Program-made: the position numbers and the translations under genes | Origin: Staphylococcus sp. 17KM0847 | GTDB taxonomy: Bacteria; Bacillota; Bacilli; Staphylococcales; Staphylococcaceae | NCBI RefSeq assembly: GCF_013463155.1 | Contig: NZ_CP040781.1 | Span: 372,001 to 436,000, forward strand | Reading direction: 5' to 3' | Length of the DNA: 64,000 nt | Notes under the pieces: generated by a model | Told to the model about the DNA's origin: nothing | What the model saw: only the letters and a program-made list of their open reading frames with translations | Database searches by the model: none | In this document: in pieces, positions 31,708 through 41,100 of the stretch | Numbering within the stretch: the first letter of the stretch is position 1 | Layout: each line of letters begins with the position of its first letter

Positions 31708-34062
31708 ATGGATTTAAAACAAGAAATTTTAGCGTTGATACAACAATCAGATTATCGTGCAATGTCAGTATCAGATTTTCAAGATGCGCTCGGTTTAAGC
31801 AGTGCAGATTCGTTCCGTGATTTGATTAAAGTGTTGAATGAGTTGGAACAGGGAGGCGTTGTCACACGAACGAAGCAAGATCGCTATCAAAAATCAAGTA
31901 CACAACAAAAGATAGTGAAAGGGATACTAAGCCAAAATAAGAAAGGGTTCGCTTTTTTACGTCCAGATGATGAAACGATGGAAGATATTTTTATCCCACC
32001 ACATAAAATTCACTACGCTATGGATGGCGATACGGTAACAGTAGAAATACAAAAATCACGCGGAGAACATCGTAAAGGCAAGACAGAAGGAGAAGTTAAA
32101 TCTATTGAACGTCATGCGATACGACAAGTGGTAGGTACATTTTCAGAGGCACGTCATTTTGGTTTTGTTGTACCAGATGATAAAAGAATCATGCAAGATA
32201 TTTTTATTCCAAAGGGGCACGATTTAGGTGCAGTAGAAGGTCACAAAGTCCTCGTTCAAATTACGCAATACTCTGATGGGACAAATAACCCAGAAGGGCA
32301 TATTTCTGCAATATTAGGACATAAAAATGATCCAGGTGTGGATATTTTGTCCATCATTTATCAACATGGTATTGAAATTGAATTTCCAGATGATGTATTG
32401 CGAGAAGCAAAGGCGATACCAGAGACAATTGGAACAGATGAGATTACGGGACGCCGTGATTTGAGAGACGACTTAACCATTACTATTGATGGTGCAGATG
32501 CAAAAGATTTAGATGATGCTATTGCACTGAAACAACTTTCTAACGGTCATATAGAACTTACAGTAAGTATTGCAGATGTGAGTTACTACGTTCAAGAAGG
32601 AAGTGCATTAGACCGTGAAGCGTATGATCGAGCGACAAGTGTCTACCTTGTAGATCGTGTAATACCTATGATTCCACATCGACTAAGCAATGGAATTTGT
32701 TCATTAAATCCTGACGTCGATCGTTTAACGATGAGCTGTCGTATGGAGATAGATGAACGTGGAGAAGTGGTGAGTCATGATATTTTTGAAAGCGTGATTC
32801 ACTCCAATGCACGTATGACATATGATGAAGTTAATGAAATCATTACTGAAAAGAATCAAGATGTACGTCAACAATACGCACATATTACGCCGATGCTAGA
32901 TTTAGCCAAAGATTTATCTCAACGTTTGATTGCAATGCGTAAACGACGAGGAGAGATTGACTTTGATATTCCTGAAGCACAAGTACAAGTCAATGAAGAA
33001 GGTATTCCACAAAATATTGTTACGCGTGATCGAGGGGAAGGCGAGCGCTTGATTGAATCATTTATGCTTGCGGCGAATGAAACGATAGCAGAACACTTTG
33101 ATAAGTTAGAAGTGCCTTTCTTGTATCGTATTCATGAGCAACCTAAGTCAGAGCGTTTACGTCAGTTTTTTGATTTTATTACGAATTTTGGCATCATGGT
33201 TCGAGGAACAGGAGAGACGATTCATCCAAGTACATTGCAACACATTGCAGAAGAAGTGACAGGTCGTCCAGAAGATAGAGTGATTTCAACGATGATGTTA
33301 CGCTCTATGCAACAAGCACGTTATGAAGCGGATAACTTAGGTCATTTTGGTTTGGCAGCTGATTATTATACACACTTTACATCACCGATTCGTCGTTATC
33401 CAGATTTGATTGTCCATCGTTTAATTCGTAAATACTTAATTGAACAATCAATGAATGGTAAAGCACAACATGAGTGGGAAGAGAAACTGCCGCAGATTGC
33501 TGAACATACCTCTCAGCGTGAACGCCGTGCAATTGATGCAGAGCGAGATACAGATGAATTGAAAAAAGCAGAATTTATGATTCAGCATATTGGTGATGAA
33601 TTTGAAGGGGTTATTAGTTCTGTTGCAAACTTTGGCATGTTTATTGAATTACCTAATGCGATTGAAGGACTCGTCAGTATTCAAAATATGACAGACGACT
33701 ATTATCACTTTGATGAACGTCATATGGCATTAATAGGTGAGCATCAAGCTAAAGTATATCGTATTGGCGATACAATAAAGGTTAAGGTGATACATGTCGA
33801 TGTAGATGAACGTCAAATTGACTTTCAAATTGTAGGCATCCCCATAGATTTCGGCTCCAAACGGGATAAAAAAGTTCAAGGTACAACCATTCAGATTAAA
33901 TCTAAGGGCGATCAATTTAAAAGTAAAAAAGACGGGAAGAAAAAGCGTAAACAGCGTAAAGGAAAACACGCACGTCGTCGTGATAAAAACAATAAAACAA
34001 AACATAAACCTTTCTATAAGGATAAAAGTTTGAAGAAAAAAGCACGTAAAAAGAAAAAATAA
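31708..34062 (+). CDS. rnr: Ribonuclease R
   Basis: RNase R is a processive 3'-5' exoribonuclease that can degrade structured RNA and, with tmRNA/SmpB, non-stop mRNAs. The 784-residue protein has an N-terminal winged helix, cold-shock domains (about 70-220), the RNB catalytic domain with acidic residues in TIDGADAKDLDDAIAL, an S1 domain (about 625-705) and a very Lys/Arg-rich tail of about 70 residues. AAAGGAGG precedes ATG. smpB begins 16 bases after its stop. Confidence 0.97.
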   Translation: MDLKQEILALIQQSDYRAMSVSDFQDALGLSSADSFRDLIKVLNELEQGGVVTRTKQDRYQKSSTQQKIVKGILSQNKKGFAFLRPDDETMEDIFIPPHKIHYAMDGDTVTVEIQKSRGEHRKGKTEGEVKSIERHAIRQVVGTFSEARHFGFVVPDDKRIMQDIFIPKGHDLGAVEGHKVLVQITQYSDGTNNPEGHISAILGHKNDPGVDILSIIYQHGIEIEFPDDVLREAKAIPETIGTDEITGRRDLRDDLTITIDGADAKDLDDAIALKQLSNGHIELTVSIADVSYYVQEGSALDREAYDRATSVYLVDRVIPMIPHRLSNGICSLNPDVDRLTMSCRMEIDERGEVVSHDIFESVIHSNARMTYDEVNEIITEKNQDVRQQYAHITPMLDLAKDLSQRLIAMRKRRGEIDFDIPEAQVQVNEEGIPQNIVTRDRGEGERLIESFMLAANETIAEHFDKLEVPFLYRIHEQPKSERLRQFFDFITNFGIMVRGTGETIHPSTLQHIAEEVTGRPEDRVISTMMLRSMQQARYEADNLGHFGLAADYYTHFTSPIRRYPDLIVHRLIRKYLIEQSMNGKAQHEWEEKLPQIAEHTSQRERRAIDAERDTDELKKAEFMIQHIGDEFEGVISSVANFGMFIELPNAIEGLVSIQNMTDDYYHFDERHMALIGEHQAKVYRIGDTIKVKVIHVDVDERQIDFQIVGIPIDFGSKRDKKVQGTTIQIKSKGDQFKSKKDGKKKRKQRKGKHARRRDKNNKTKHKPFYKDKSLKKKARKKKK

Positions 34063-34078
34063 GTTGAGGTGAGGCTTC

Positions 34079-34543
34079 ATGGCTAAAAAGTCAGGCAAAG
34101 GAACCTTAGCAGAAAATCGTAAAGCACGTCATGATTATCAAATTGAAGATACGATTGAAGCAGGCATTGTGTTGCAAGGCACAGAAATTAAATCAATTCG
34201 TCGAGGGAGTGCCAACCTAAAGGATAGTTATGCACAAGTCAAGCATGGAGAGATTTTCTTACAAAATATGCATATTGCGCCCTATGAAGAAGGCAATCGT
34301 TTTAATCATGACCCTTTACGTGCACGCAAGCTATTGTTACACAAGCGAGAAATTTTAAAGCTCGGTGAACGTACAAGGGAAATTGGTTATGCGATTGTAC
34401 CGCTTAAACTTTATTTAAAACATGGAAATTGTAAAGTATTATTAGGTATTGCAAGAGGTAAGAAAAAATTTGATAAACGCCAAGCATTAAAAGAAAAAGC
34501 AGTCAAACGTGATATTGATCGTGCAATGAAACAAAAATATTAA
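34079..34543 (+). CDS. smpB: SsrA-binding protein
   Basis: SmpB binds tmRNA and mimics the anticodon arm to load it into stalled ribosomes. The 154-residue protein has the [10 protein letters not shown] and [23 protein letters not shown] motifs and a basic C-terminal tail that enters the mRNA channel. It starts after GAGGTGAG. The tmRNA gene lies 80 bases downstream, as in most Firmicutes. Confidence 0.97.
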   Translation: MAKKSGKGTLAENRKARHDYQIEDTIEAGIVLQGTEIKSIRRGSANLKDSYAQVKHGEIFLQNMHIAPYEEGNRFNHDPLRARKLLLHKREILKLGERTREIGYAIVPLKLYLKHGNCKVLLGIARGKKKFDKRQALKEKAVKRDIDRAMKQKY

Positions 34544-34575
34544 GTCATTGCGTAGGGGTTAAATATTTGTTAAGA

Positions 34576-34610
34576 TATAATGTGCTTTCAAATATTTATG
34601 TGGAAGCACA
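34576..34610 (+). promoter_or_regulatory. ssrA promoter -10 and leader hairpin
   Basis: TATAAT (34576-34581) is followed by a hairpin TGTGCTT (34581-34587) with AAGCACA (34604-34610) just before the mature tmRNA 5' end. The hairpin would be in the precursor and removed by RNase P. Confidence 0.5.
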
Positions 34611-34623
34611 TATATCACATGAC

Positions 34624-34981
34624 GGGGGCGTTTTTGGATTCGACAGGGGTCCCCAGAGCTTATGAAGCGTGTCGGAGGGTTGGCTTCGTTACAAACACAC
34701 TCAGTTTATAATAACTGGCAAAACTAACAATAATTTAGCAGTAGCTGCCTAATCGCACTCTGCATCACCTAGCAGTATCGCCTATGTACTGCTAACGTGA
34801 TTCAACTTGAGTAGGATACGCACGTCACTGCCGTTTGAAGTCTGACGTGAAGAGATCAATCAAGCTAGCACAATGTTGGTTGTCTATCACCTTGCATTGT
34901 GTGAAATATATCGATAGACTACACACGTAGAAACATTTGTATCAGGACCTTTGGACGCGGGTTCAACTCCCGCCGCCTCCA
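34624..34981 (+). ncRNA. ssrA: Transfer-messenger RNA
   Basis: The 5' GGGGGCG pairs with 3' CGCCTCC; TGGATTCGACAGGGG and the TTCAACTCCCGCC T-arm give the tRNA-like domain. The tag frame (34717-34752) encodes GKTNNNLAVAA before TAA TAA-type stop; S. aureus has, as I recall, GKSNNNFAVAA, so two tag residues differ while the AVAA degron is kept. It rescues stalled ribosomes with SmpB and marks products for ClpXP. Its 3' end is a known integration target for staphylococcal islands. Confidence 0.97.
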
Positions 34982-35093
34982 TTAATAATAGTTTGAACCG
35001 TTGATATAACGGTATTTAAGAGTAGTGAGTGTCAAATATGTGTCAAGAAAATAATTTTTTGACACGTTGACCTTGCTCCTTTTTTACATTGAA

Positions 35094-35133
35094 AAACACC
35101 ACAAAATCCAATTCAAAGGATTTTGTGGTGTTT
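35094..35133. terminator. Strong bidirectional terminator between ssrA and the minus-strand cassette
   Basis: AAACACCACAAAATCC and GGATTTTGTGGTGTTT form a 16-bp perfect stem around AATTCAAA. The better T-run is on the minus strand, so it mainly ends the 28-aa/130-aa operon. Confidence 0.9.
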
Positions 35134-35173
35134 CATTTGCGGAACTGAAACCTTATGCTCCAGTCTCTTTTGT

Positions 35174-35566
35174 TTAATTATCAATGTTATTAGGATTAAA
35201 ATACTTGTATATTGTGTGACCTTCTTCACTTATGATACGGTTAGCTATTTGTTGAAGTTCGGGATAATAATGGTGAGCAAAACCTATGATTATTTTATTT
35301 AATATAACATAAGAAAGCTCTCGATCCTTAGGTAATGTGTTATTAATAATGTCAATCAAATCTAAGTATTTAATTTTGTCAATGTTTCTATGGGCTAAAT
35401 ATTTAAGAAATGCACTTTGAATCTCTTCGAAAACACTATATCTTAAATCCATTTCTACAAAAATTAAACTTACAGTATTAGTACCATTTCGATTTAATCC
35501 AACAGATGAATTTAATTCTTGTATGGCTTGGTAGAGAAGTTTAATATCTCCTTCATCCTCTAACAT
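35174..35566 (-). CDS. Unknown 130-aa protein, second gene of a two-gene cassette
   Basis: I do not recognise this protein. It is predicted to be all-helical and soluble, with alternating charged and aliphatic residues (MLEDEGDIKLLYQAIQEL; YLDLIDIINNTLPKD). It has no signal peptide or Cys. GGAGAG lies eight bases before ATG, partly overlapping the stop of the 28-codon ORF upstream, so the two are translated together. A small hydrophobic peptide followed by a small helical protein recalls bacteriocin/immunity or toxin/antitoxin pairs, but nothing in the sequence proves this. It sits just after ssrA, a common site for insertions. Confidence 0.65.
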   Translation of the reverse strand: MLEDEGDIKLLYQAIQELNSSVGLNRNGTNTVSLIFVEMDLRYSVFEEIQSAFLKYLAHRNIDKIKYLDLIDIINNTLPKDRELSYVILNKIIIGFAHHYYPELQQIANRIISEEGHTIYKYFNPNNIDN

Positions 35567-35580
35567 TTATATCACTCTCC

Positions 35581-35667
35581 TTAAAATAACCAAGTAATGG
35601 TTTCTTTGGTTGATGTCAATAGAACAGCACTAGCAACTAATGCAACAATTGTTTTTGTGGCTTTCAT
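35581..35667 (-). CDS. 28-aa hydrophobic peptide
   Basis: The peptide begins MKATKTIVALVASAVLLT and ends KETITWLF. It has a lysine-containing N-terminus, a hydrophobic core (about 6-18) and an amphiphilic tail. AAGGGG lies about eleven bases before ATG. The stop overlaps the ribosome site of the 130-aa gene, which supports real translation. It could be a leaderless bacteriocin-like or toxic membrane peptide, a signal-peptide-like pheromone, or only a leader peptide that sets translation of the next gene. Confidence 0.5.
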   Translation of the reverse strand: MKATKTIVALVASAVLLTSTKETITWLF

Positions 35668-36160
35668 TATACAGTTATTCCCCTTAATTATATAATTACA
35701 AAATCAACAGTTTGTAATATATGTATACAATATTTAAAAACAAAAAGATTGAAAATGCTTAAGTGGTGGGGGATGAGGGCAATTGTTTTTTATAAATAGC
35801 AAAAAATAAACGGTACGACTTATATAAATAACAACTATAAATATTAAAAAAGTGATTATTAGGGGATAATTCGTCTTAAAATGGCATGTCGTAATAAATA
35901 GTAGTTATTCAGTAAATAAAAAAGATAAAAATTAATGTAAAATTTATAAATAATTGCTCATAATGAAATTCCTATGTTTACAGATTATGTAAAACGGTAA
36001 AATGATAAGGCTGAATGATTAATGAATTTAGCAATATTATTAATGTAAGACTTATACTTTATAGTTTCTACTAACAGCTGATTTCAATGGGAGTGCTTGT
36101 AGAGCTGATAAAGTATGAGAACGATATGAGTAATTTGTATTTTTGAAAAAGGGGACGGCT
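35668..36160. other. AT-rich non-coding region
   Basis: It should contain the divergent promoters of the minus-strand cassette and the AraC-type gene, but no convincing -35/-10 pair stands out. A GGTGGGGGATGAGGG patch near 35766 is the only G-rich stretch. Confidence 0.4.
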
Positions 36161-36928
36161 ATGGATTATAAACAAAGAATTTTAAGCGATACTGTCAATA
36201 TTAAGTCGAGTTTTGAGCATGTCGTGATATATTACATTTTATCTGGAGAAACAGAATTGAATAAGAACCATACAACAACAATATTTCAGGAAAATGAATT
36301 CTTTTTGATTAACCCGTTTTCTCCGCCAATTATTATTAAAAATACAGGAGAAGTTTTAGAACTCACGATCAATAAACTGAGCTTTAATCGTTTTTCATTG
36401 TTAAATTCCGATAAAAATTATAAGGCGGATACAGATATAAATGTAATAGAAGGCGCTATTAAGCGTGAAATTATAAGTTTAATACACGCAGAGGAACAAG
36501 CGAATACGTTTAATTCCGATATGCATATGATTAGGCTGATTAACTATATCGATTTGGGAGATTATTACAACAATCATTCTAATGTCACCAATCCACTTAT
36601 TGTGAAGGTTTTGAATCATATTAATGAAAATTATAAGCAACAGTTGACAGTAACTAAAATAGCAGAACACTTTTTTGTTAATGCGAGTTATCTTTCAAGG
36701 TTATTTTCAGAAACATTAAATATACCCTTGTTAAAATATATTCGTAAAATAAAAATGTATAATATTGCTGCTGATATTATTATTATCGGGAGCGATCAAG
36801 ATTTATGGAAGTTGTATGGATTTAAGTCATATGAATCCTATTTAAAAAACTTCAAAAAGATATTTAATATGACACCTACAGAATTTTTGAAGAAAAATCG
36901 CTCAGACGATATCTACTATAAACAATAA
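36161..36928 (+). CDS. AraC-family transcriptional regulator
   Basis: ATG 36161 follows AAAGGGG; an in-frame ATG at 36143 precedes that site. The 255-residue protein has an N-terminal cupin-like sensing region (about 25-80) and a C-terminal AraC DNA-binding domain: the first helix-turn-helix (about 160-200) is clear (QLTVTKIAEHFFVNASYLSRLFSETLNIPLLKYIRKIKM). The second is degenerate (SDQDLWKLYGFKSYESYLKNFKKIFNMTP) but keeps the signature end. It lies 1.26 kb upstream of the giant surface protein on the same strand; AraC proteins such as Rsp and Rbf control surface proteins in S. aureus, so it may control this adhesin. The effector is unknown. Confidence 0.85.
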   Translation: MDYKQRILSDTVNIKSSFEHVVIYYILSGETELNKNHTTTIFQENEFFLINPFSPPIIIKNTGEVLELTINKLSFNRFSLLNSDKNYKADTDINVIEGAIKREIISLIHAEEQANTFNSDMHMIRLINYIDLGDYYNNHSNVTNPLIVKVLNHINENYKQQLTVTKIAEHFFVNASYLSRLFSETLNIPLLKYIRKIKMYNIAADIIIIGSDQDLWKLYGFKSYESYLKNFKKIFNMTPTEFLKKNRSDDIYYKQ

Positions 36929-38094
36929 ACATGCTCCATAATTCATTTATAACGCATATTAGGCTACAAACACACTATCTTCGTATGGGGATAGGTAGTC
37001 TCGATGTGCGAAGCCTTCATAAATACATATTAGGAACTTTTAACTCTTTTGATTTTAACGCTGCATAACACCTCTTAATCTTTTGAAATAAAAAACACCC
37101 TGAAAGAAGCATATTACTATTTCTCTTCCGTTTTTTACTGTTTCCTAGAAGTAATAGCTTTACTAACAAAATACTGTATAGAATGAATATACTTGCTCAA
37201 TGATTTGACAGGACAGATTTATTATATTTTATAGGTGTTCCATTTATTAATATGAATGTATGGTCTTTTTTTGTTATTAGAAATAGGTTAGAGAATTTGA
37301 TATGAGATTTGGGAAGCCTTGAGCGGTTTTGGAATGTCTTTTAGTAATTTAATCAGAGTAAGTACAATTTTTAGACCATGATGGGAATCAATCTTGATTT
37401 GAGTGTAGCAGAGCCAAGACTTAAGTTTACATATCAAGAGTTATTAGTTTAAAAATAAAGCTATTTTAAATATTCAGTGCATTCACTATTGTTATAGTTA
37501 TCAAGATTTTTCAGATAATGAAGAGATTATAAGCCCCAAACTTATTAGCCAAAGATATTATAGTGAATAGTTGCTGAATACGACTTAAATAGAAAAATAA
37601 CCCAAGCTAAGGTGCTAAATGTAAACACGGGCTAAGAGAAGAGATAAATACTTAAAGGATTGTTATAACCATAGCATTTGTAATAATAAAACATATTGAA
37701 TGAACTATGTTTAGACATTAGGATCGACCTAATTCTAATATGAAATATAGAGAATAGCGATAAAGGAATTCTGTAATAATTGATTTCTTTGTCGCTATTT
37801 TTAGGTACTTATTTTCTGTGAAGATTAAATAAGTACCTAAGTTTATTTTGATCATACTTTTATATTATGTAGGAATAGTCAGGTATATCTAAGCATTATG
37901 GTAGGTTGTGTTTGTATGCCAAAAAAGTAAAATACTTTTTGTTATTCTATCATGAAAAATGAAGAGTATTAATGAAAAATATAATCTATATCTAGCTACT
38001 TTCATAAAGAGAATAGCTGAAAAATATAAAATAATGTATGGGTTATTGTGTTATATTACAACACTATTTTTTACTATTTGTTATACTTTTTGTT
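36929..38094. other. AT-rich non-coding region between regulator and adhesin
   Basis: No ORF above about 25 codons with a ribosome site is present. Seen are a terminator (37756-37802), a 14-bp perfect inverted repeat TTAGGTACTTATTT / AAATAAGTACCTAA (37801-37840), and AAAAAGTA-AAA-TACTTTTT near 37922. The rest may be decayed sequence. Confidence 0.5.
37756..37802 (+). terminator. Orphan terminator; possible untranslated transcript upstream
   Basis: AGCGATAAAG (37756-37765) pairs with CTTTGTCGCT (37787-37796), followed by ATTTTT. No gene precedes it for over 800 bases, so it may close a small RNA beginning around 37550-37650. Confidence 0.6.
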
Positions 38095-38133
38095 TTGATA
38101 TTAGCTGATTGTATTTTTAGTATCTAAAAATAC
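38095..38133 (+). promoter_or_regulatory. Adhesin promoter with palindromic operator-like site
   Basis: TTGATA (38095-38100), 17 bases, TAGTAT (38118-38123). A perfect 10-bp inverted repeat, GTATTTTTAG (38111-38120) and CTAAAAATAC (38124-38133) around TAT, covers the -10. A regulator bound here would block polymerase. Confidence 0.5.
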
Positions 38134-38189
38134 TTTAATATAGGCAACAGGAAACGAAATATTAATTAACATGGAGGAATTCCAAATAT

Positions 38190-41100
38190 ATGAAAAATCA
38201 AAAACGTAAGACGAGATGGGATTTTTTGCCGAATAGGTTAAATAAATACTCAATTCGTAAATTCACAGTAGGAACAGCTTCATTATTAATTGGAGCAACT
38301 TTAGTATTTGGTGTCAGCAAGGATGCAGTAGCATCAGAGGAAGATTCACCAAATACTCAGTTGTCGGAAAATACTTCAAAAAATAATGATGTATTAAATG
38401 AACAGCCTGATAATTCAGAACAATCAACAGTTAATACACCAGACCTGACGACAGAAGGAACTATTGAACAAAACTCACAAACAGAGAATAATATAGATGC
38501 ATCATTAGAAGAAGGGTCAGTAGAACAAGAAACTGAAACAGCAGAAACTAAAAATATAGAAGATAAAGTATTAGATGTTAAAGAAAAAAATGAACAAACA
38601 AAAAATGTAATATCTAATGAAGAAAGTGATTTAAAAACTCAGGAAGAGTTAGATACTAAAGAGCCAGAAATAAATAAAACAGAAGAAAAATATATAAATA
38701 AACAAATAGAAAATAAGAATAATACAGTTGACTTAACATCAGAGAAGAAAACAATTGTCGATGAAAATGTGGACAATCCATTAGATGCAAAGGTTAGGGA
38801 ATTAGAACAAAAATTAACAATGTCATCGGACAAAGCGCAAATAATAAAAAGTGAACTGTCAGAAGTTTATTCAGAAAAAGATGTTGAAGGTATTTCAAAA
38901 CTGATTGATATTGATTATGAAAATGCGACAGCACAAGAAATCCTTGATGCTATTATTTATGCAGGTATTCAATACAGTGCAAACCAACAAAAAGCACATA
39001 GTTTTGTTGCGTTACCTAGGTCTGTAAGTACTCAAACAAGAGCTGTTAGTGATACAGGTAATAATACAATTTCAGAAACAAGTAGAGATTTTTATGATCA
39101 CTTTGAAACATACTTTGGTGCTGCTTACACACCAGATGGAGATCGAGATATCGTTACATTGACACCAGATATAGGTGGGCAAATGGGCGCAGTGACATTA
39201 AAAACACAAGTAAATTTAAAGAACGATTTCTCCATAAGTGGGAAAGTTAATTTGGGTGATAAGTATGAAGGAAATCCTAAAAATGGTCGTTATGGTGGGG
39301 ACGGCATATTATTTGGATTTGCAGAACATAATGTAGGAAGTACACCAGGATTACCTGGTGCTGGACTAGGTGCTGCAGGAATGAAGAATATGTTTGGATT
39401 TAAACTTGATACATGGCATAATACTAGTCACCCAAGTGCTAAAGATAAAGCTTCAGCAGACCCAGCAAGATTACGAGACAAAGGTGCTTTTGGTGCATTT
39501 GTATTTTCAGATGGAGTTGGAAAAGTAATAACTCATGATGGAGGGATAAGAGGAACTGATGGTGCAGCACCATTAGAAATACAACCTGATGATAGTAGCT
39601 ATGTCTCGTTTGAGTTGACGTATACAAGTGCGGATAGAACATTAAGCTTTGAATATGGTGGACAAACGTGGATTAAAGATGTCACTTCATGGGTGAATAG
39701 AGTTAGATCCGGTAACTATTTATTTGCGATAACAGCTACGACAGGTCAAGGAAGTAACTTACAAGCAGTTGACTTAACGTCTGGTAGTTACACACAAGCA
39801 CCTAACTCAGAACCACTACAAGATGTTACACCGCCTAAGCCACCTACAATAGTTGAAGAATTAACACCTGCTACTACTTCGATATCGGGGATTGCTGAAC
39901 CAAATACGCAAGTGACTATCACTCTCCCAAATGGTAATTCAGTTGAAACAACTGCCAATGAAAATGGGGAATATACTGCACCGGTAGAAGGTTTAACTGC
40001 AGGTGGAGAAGTGAGTATTATTTCAACTGATAATGCTGGTAATGTTTCAGAACCAACGAAAAAAATTGTTGAAGCAGGTGATTTTGATTTAAGACCGGCA
40101 GAAGAGGCAGTAGCGAAAGCGGAAGCAGCGGAAAAAGCAGCAGAAGATAAATTAGCGGAAGTGAACGAAGATGGCGTCGTAACACCAGCGGAACAAGCGG
40201 AAGTAGAAGCAGAGAATACGAAAGTCACAGCAGCGAAAGAAGCAGCTGAAAAAGCGTTAGCAGAAGTACCAGAAGGTACAGAAGGTAAGCAAGACTTAGT
40301 AGATCGCTTAGCGGAAGTGAACCCAGTTGCGGTACCAGCTGTGACAGATGCGAACGATAATGGAAAAGCAGATACAGCAGACTTAGCGTTAGCAGAAGAG
40401 GCAGTAGCGAAAGCGGAAGCAGCGGAAAAAGCAGCAGAAGATAAATTAGCGGAAGTGAACGAAGATGGCGTCGTAACACCAGCGGAACAAGCGGAAGTAG
40501 AAGCAGAGAATACGAAAGTCACAGCAGCGAAAGAAGCAGCTGAAAAAGCGTTAGCAGAAGTACCAGAAGGTACAGAAGGTAAGCAAGACTTAGTAGATCG
40601 CTTAGCGGAAGTGAACCCAGTTGCGGTACCAGCTGTGACAGATGCGAACGATAATGGAAAAGCAGATACAGCAGACTTAGCGTTAGCAGAAGAGGCAGTA
40701 GCGAAAGCGGAAGCAGCGGAAAAAGCAGCAGAAGATAAATTAGCGGAAGTGAACGAAGATGGCGTCGTAACACCAGCGGAACAAGCGGAAGTAGAAGCAG
40801 AGAATACGAAAGTCACAGCAGCGAAAGAAGCAGCTGAAAAAGCGTTAGCAGAAGTACCAGAAGGTACAGAAGGTAAGCAAGACTTAGTAGATCGCTTAGC
40901 GGAAGTGAACCCAGTTGCGGTACCAGCTGTGACAGATGCGAACGATAATGGAAAAGCAGATACAGCAGACTTAGCGTTAGCAGAAGAGGCAGTAGCGAAA
41001 GCGGAAGCAGCGGAAAAAGCAGCAGAAGATAAATTAGCGGAAGTGAACGAAGATGGCGTCGTAACACCAGCGGAACAAGCGGAAGTAGAAGCAGAGAATA

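Noticed and set aside
35756-35800. A 14-codon frame MLKWWGMRAIVFYK as a phenol-soluble-modulin-like peptide
   Set aside because: It has no ribosome site and no amphipathic helix pattern of that family.
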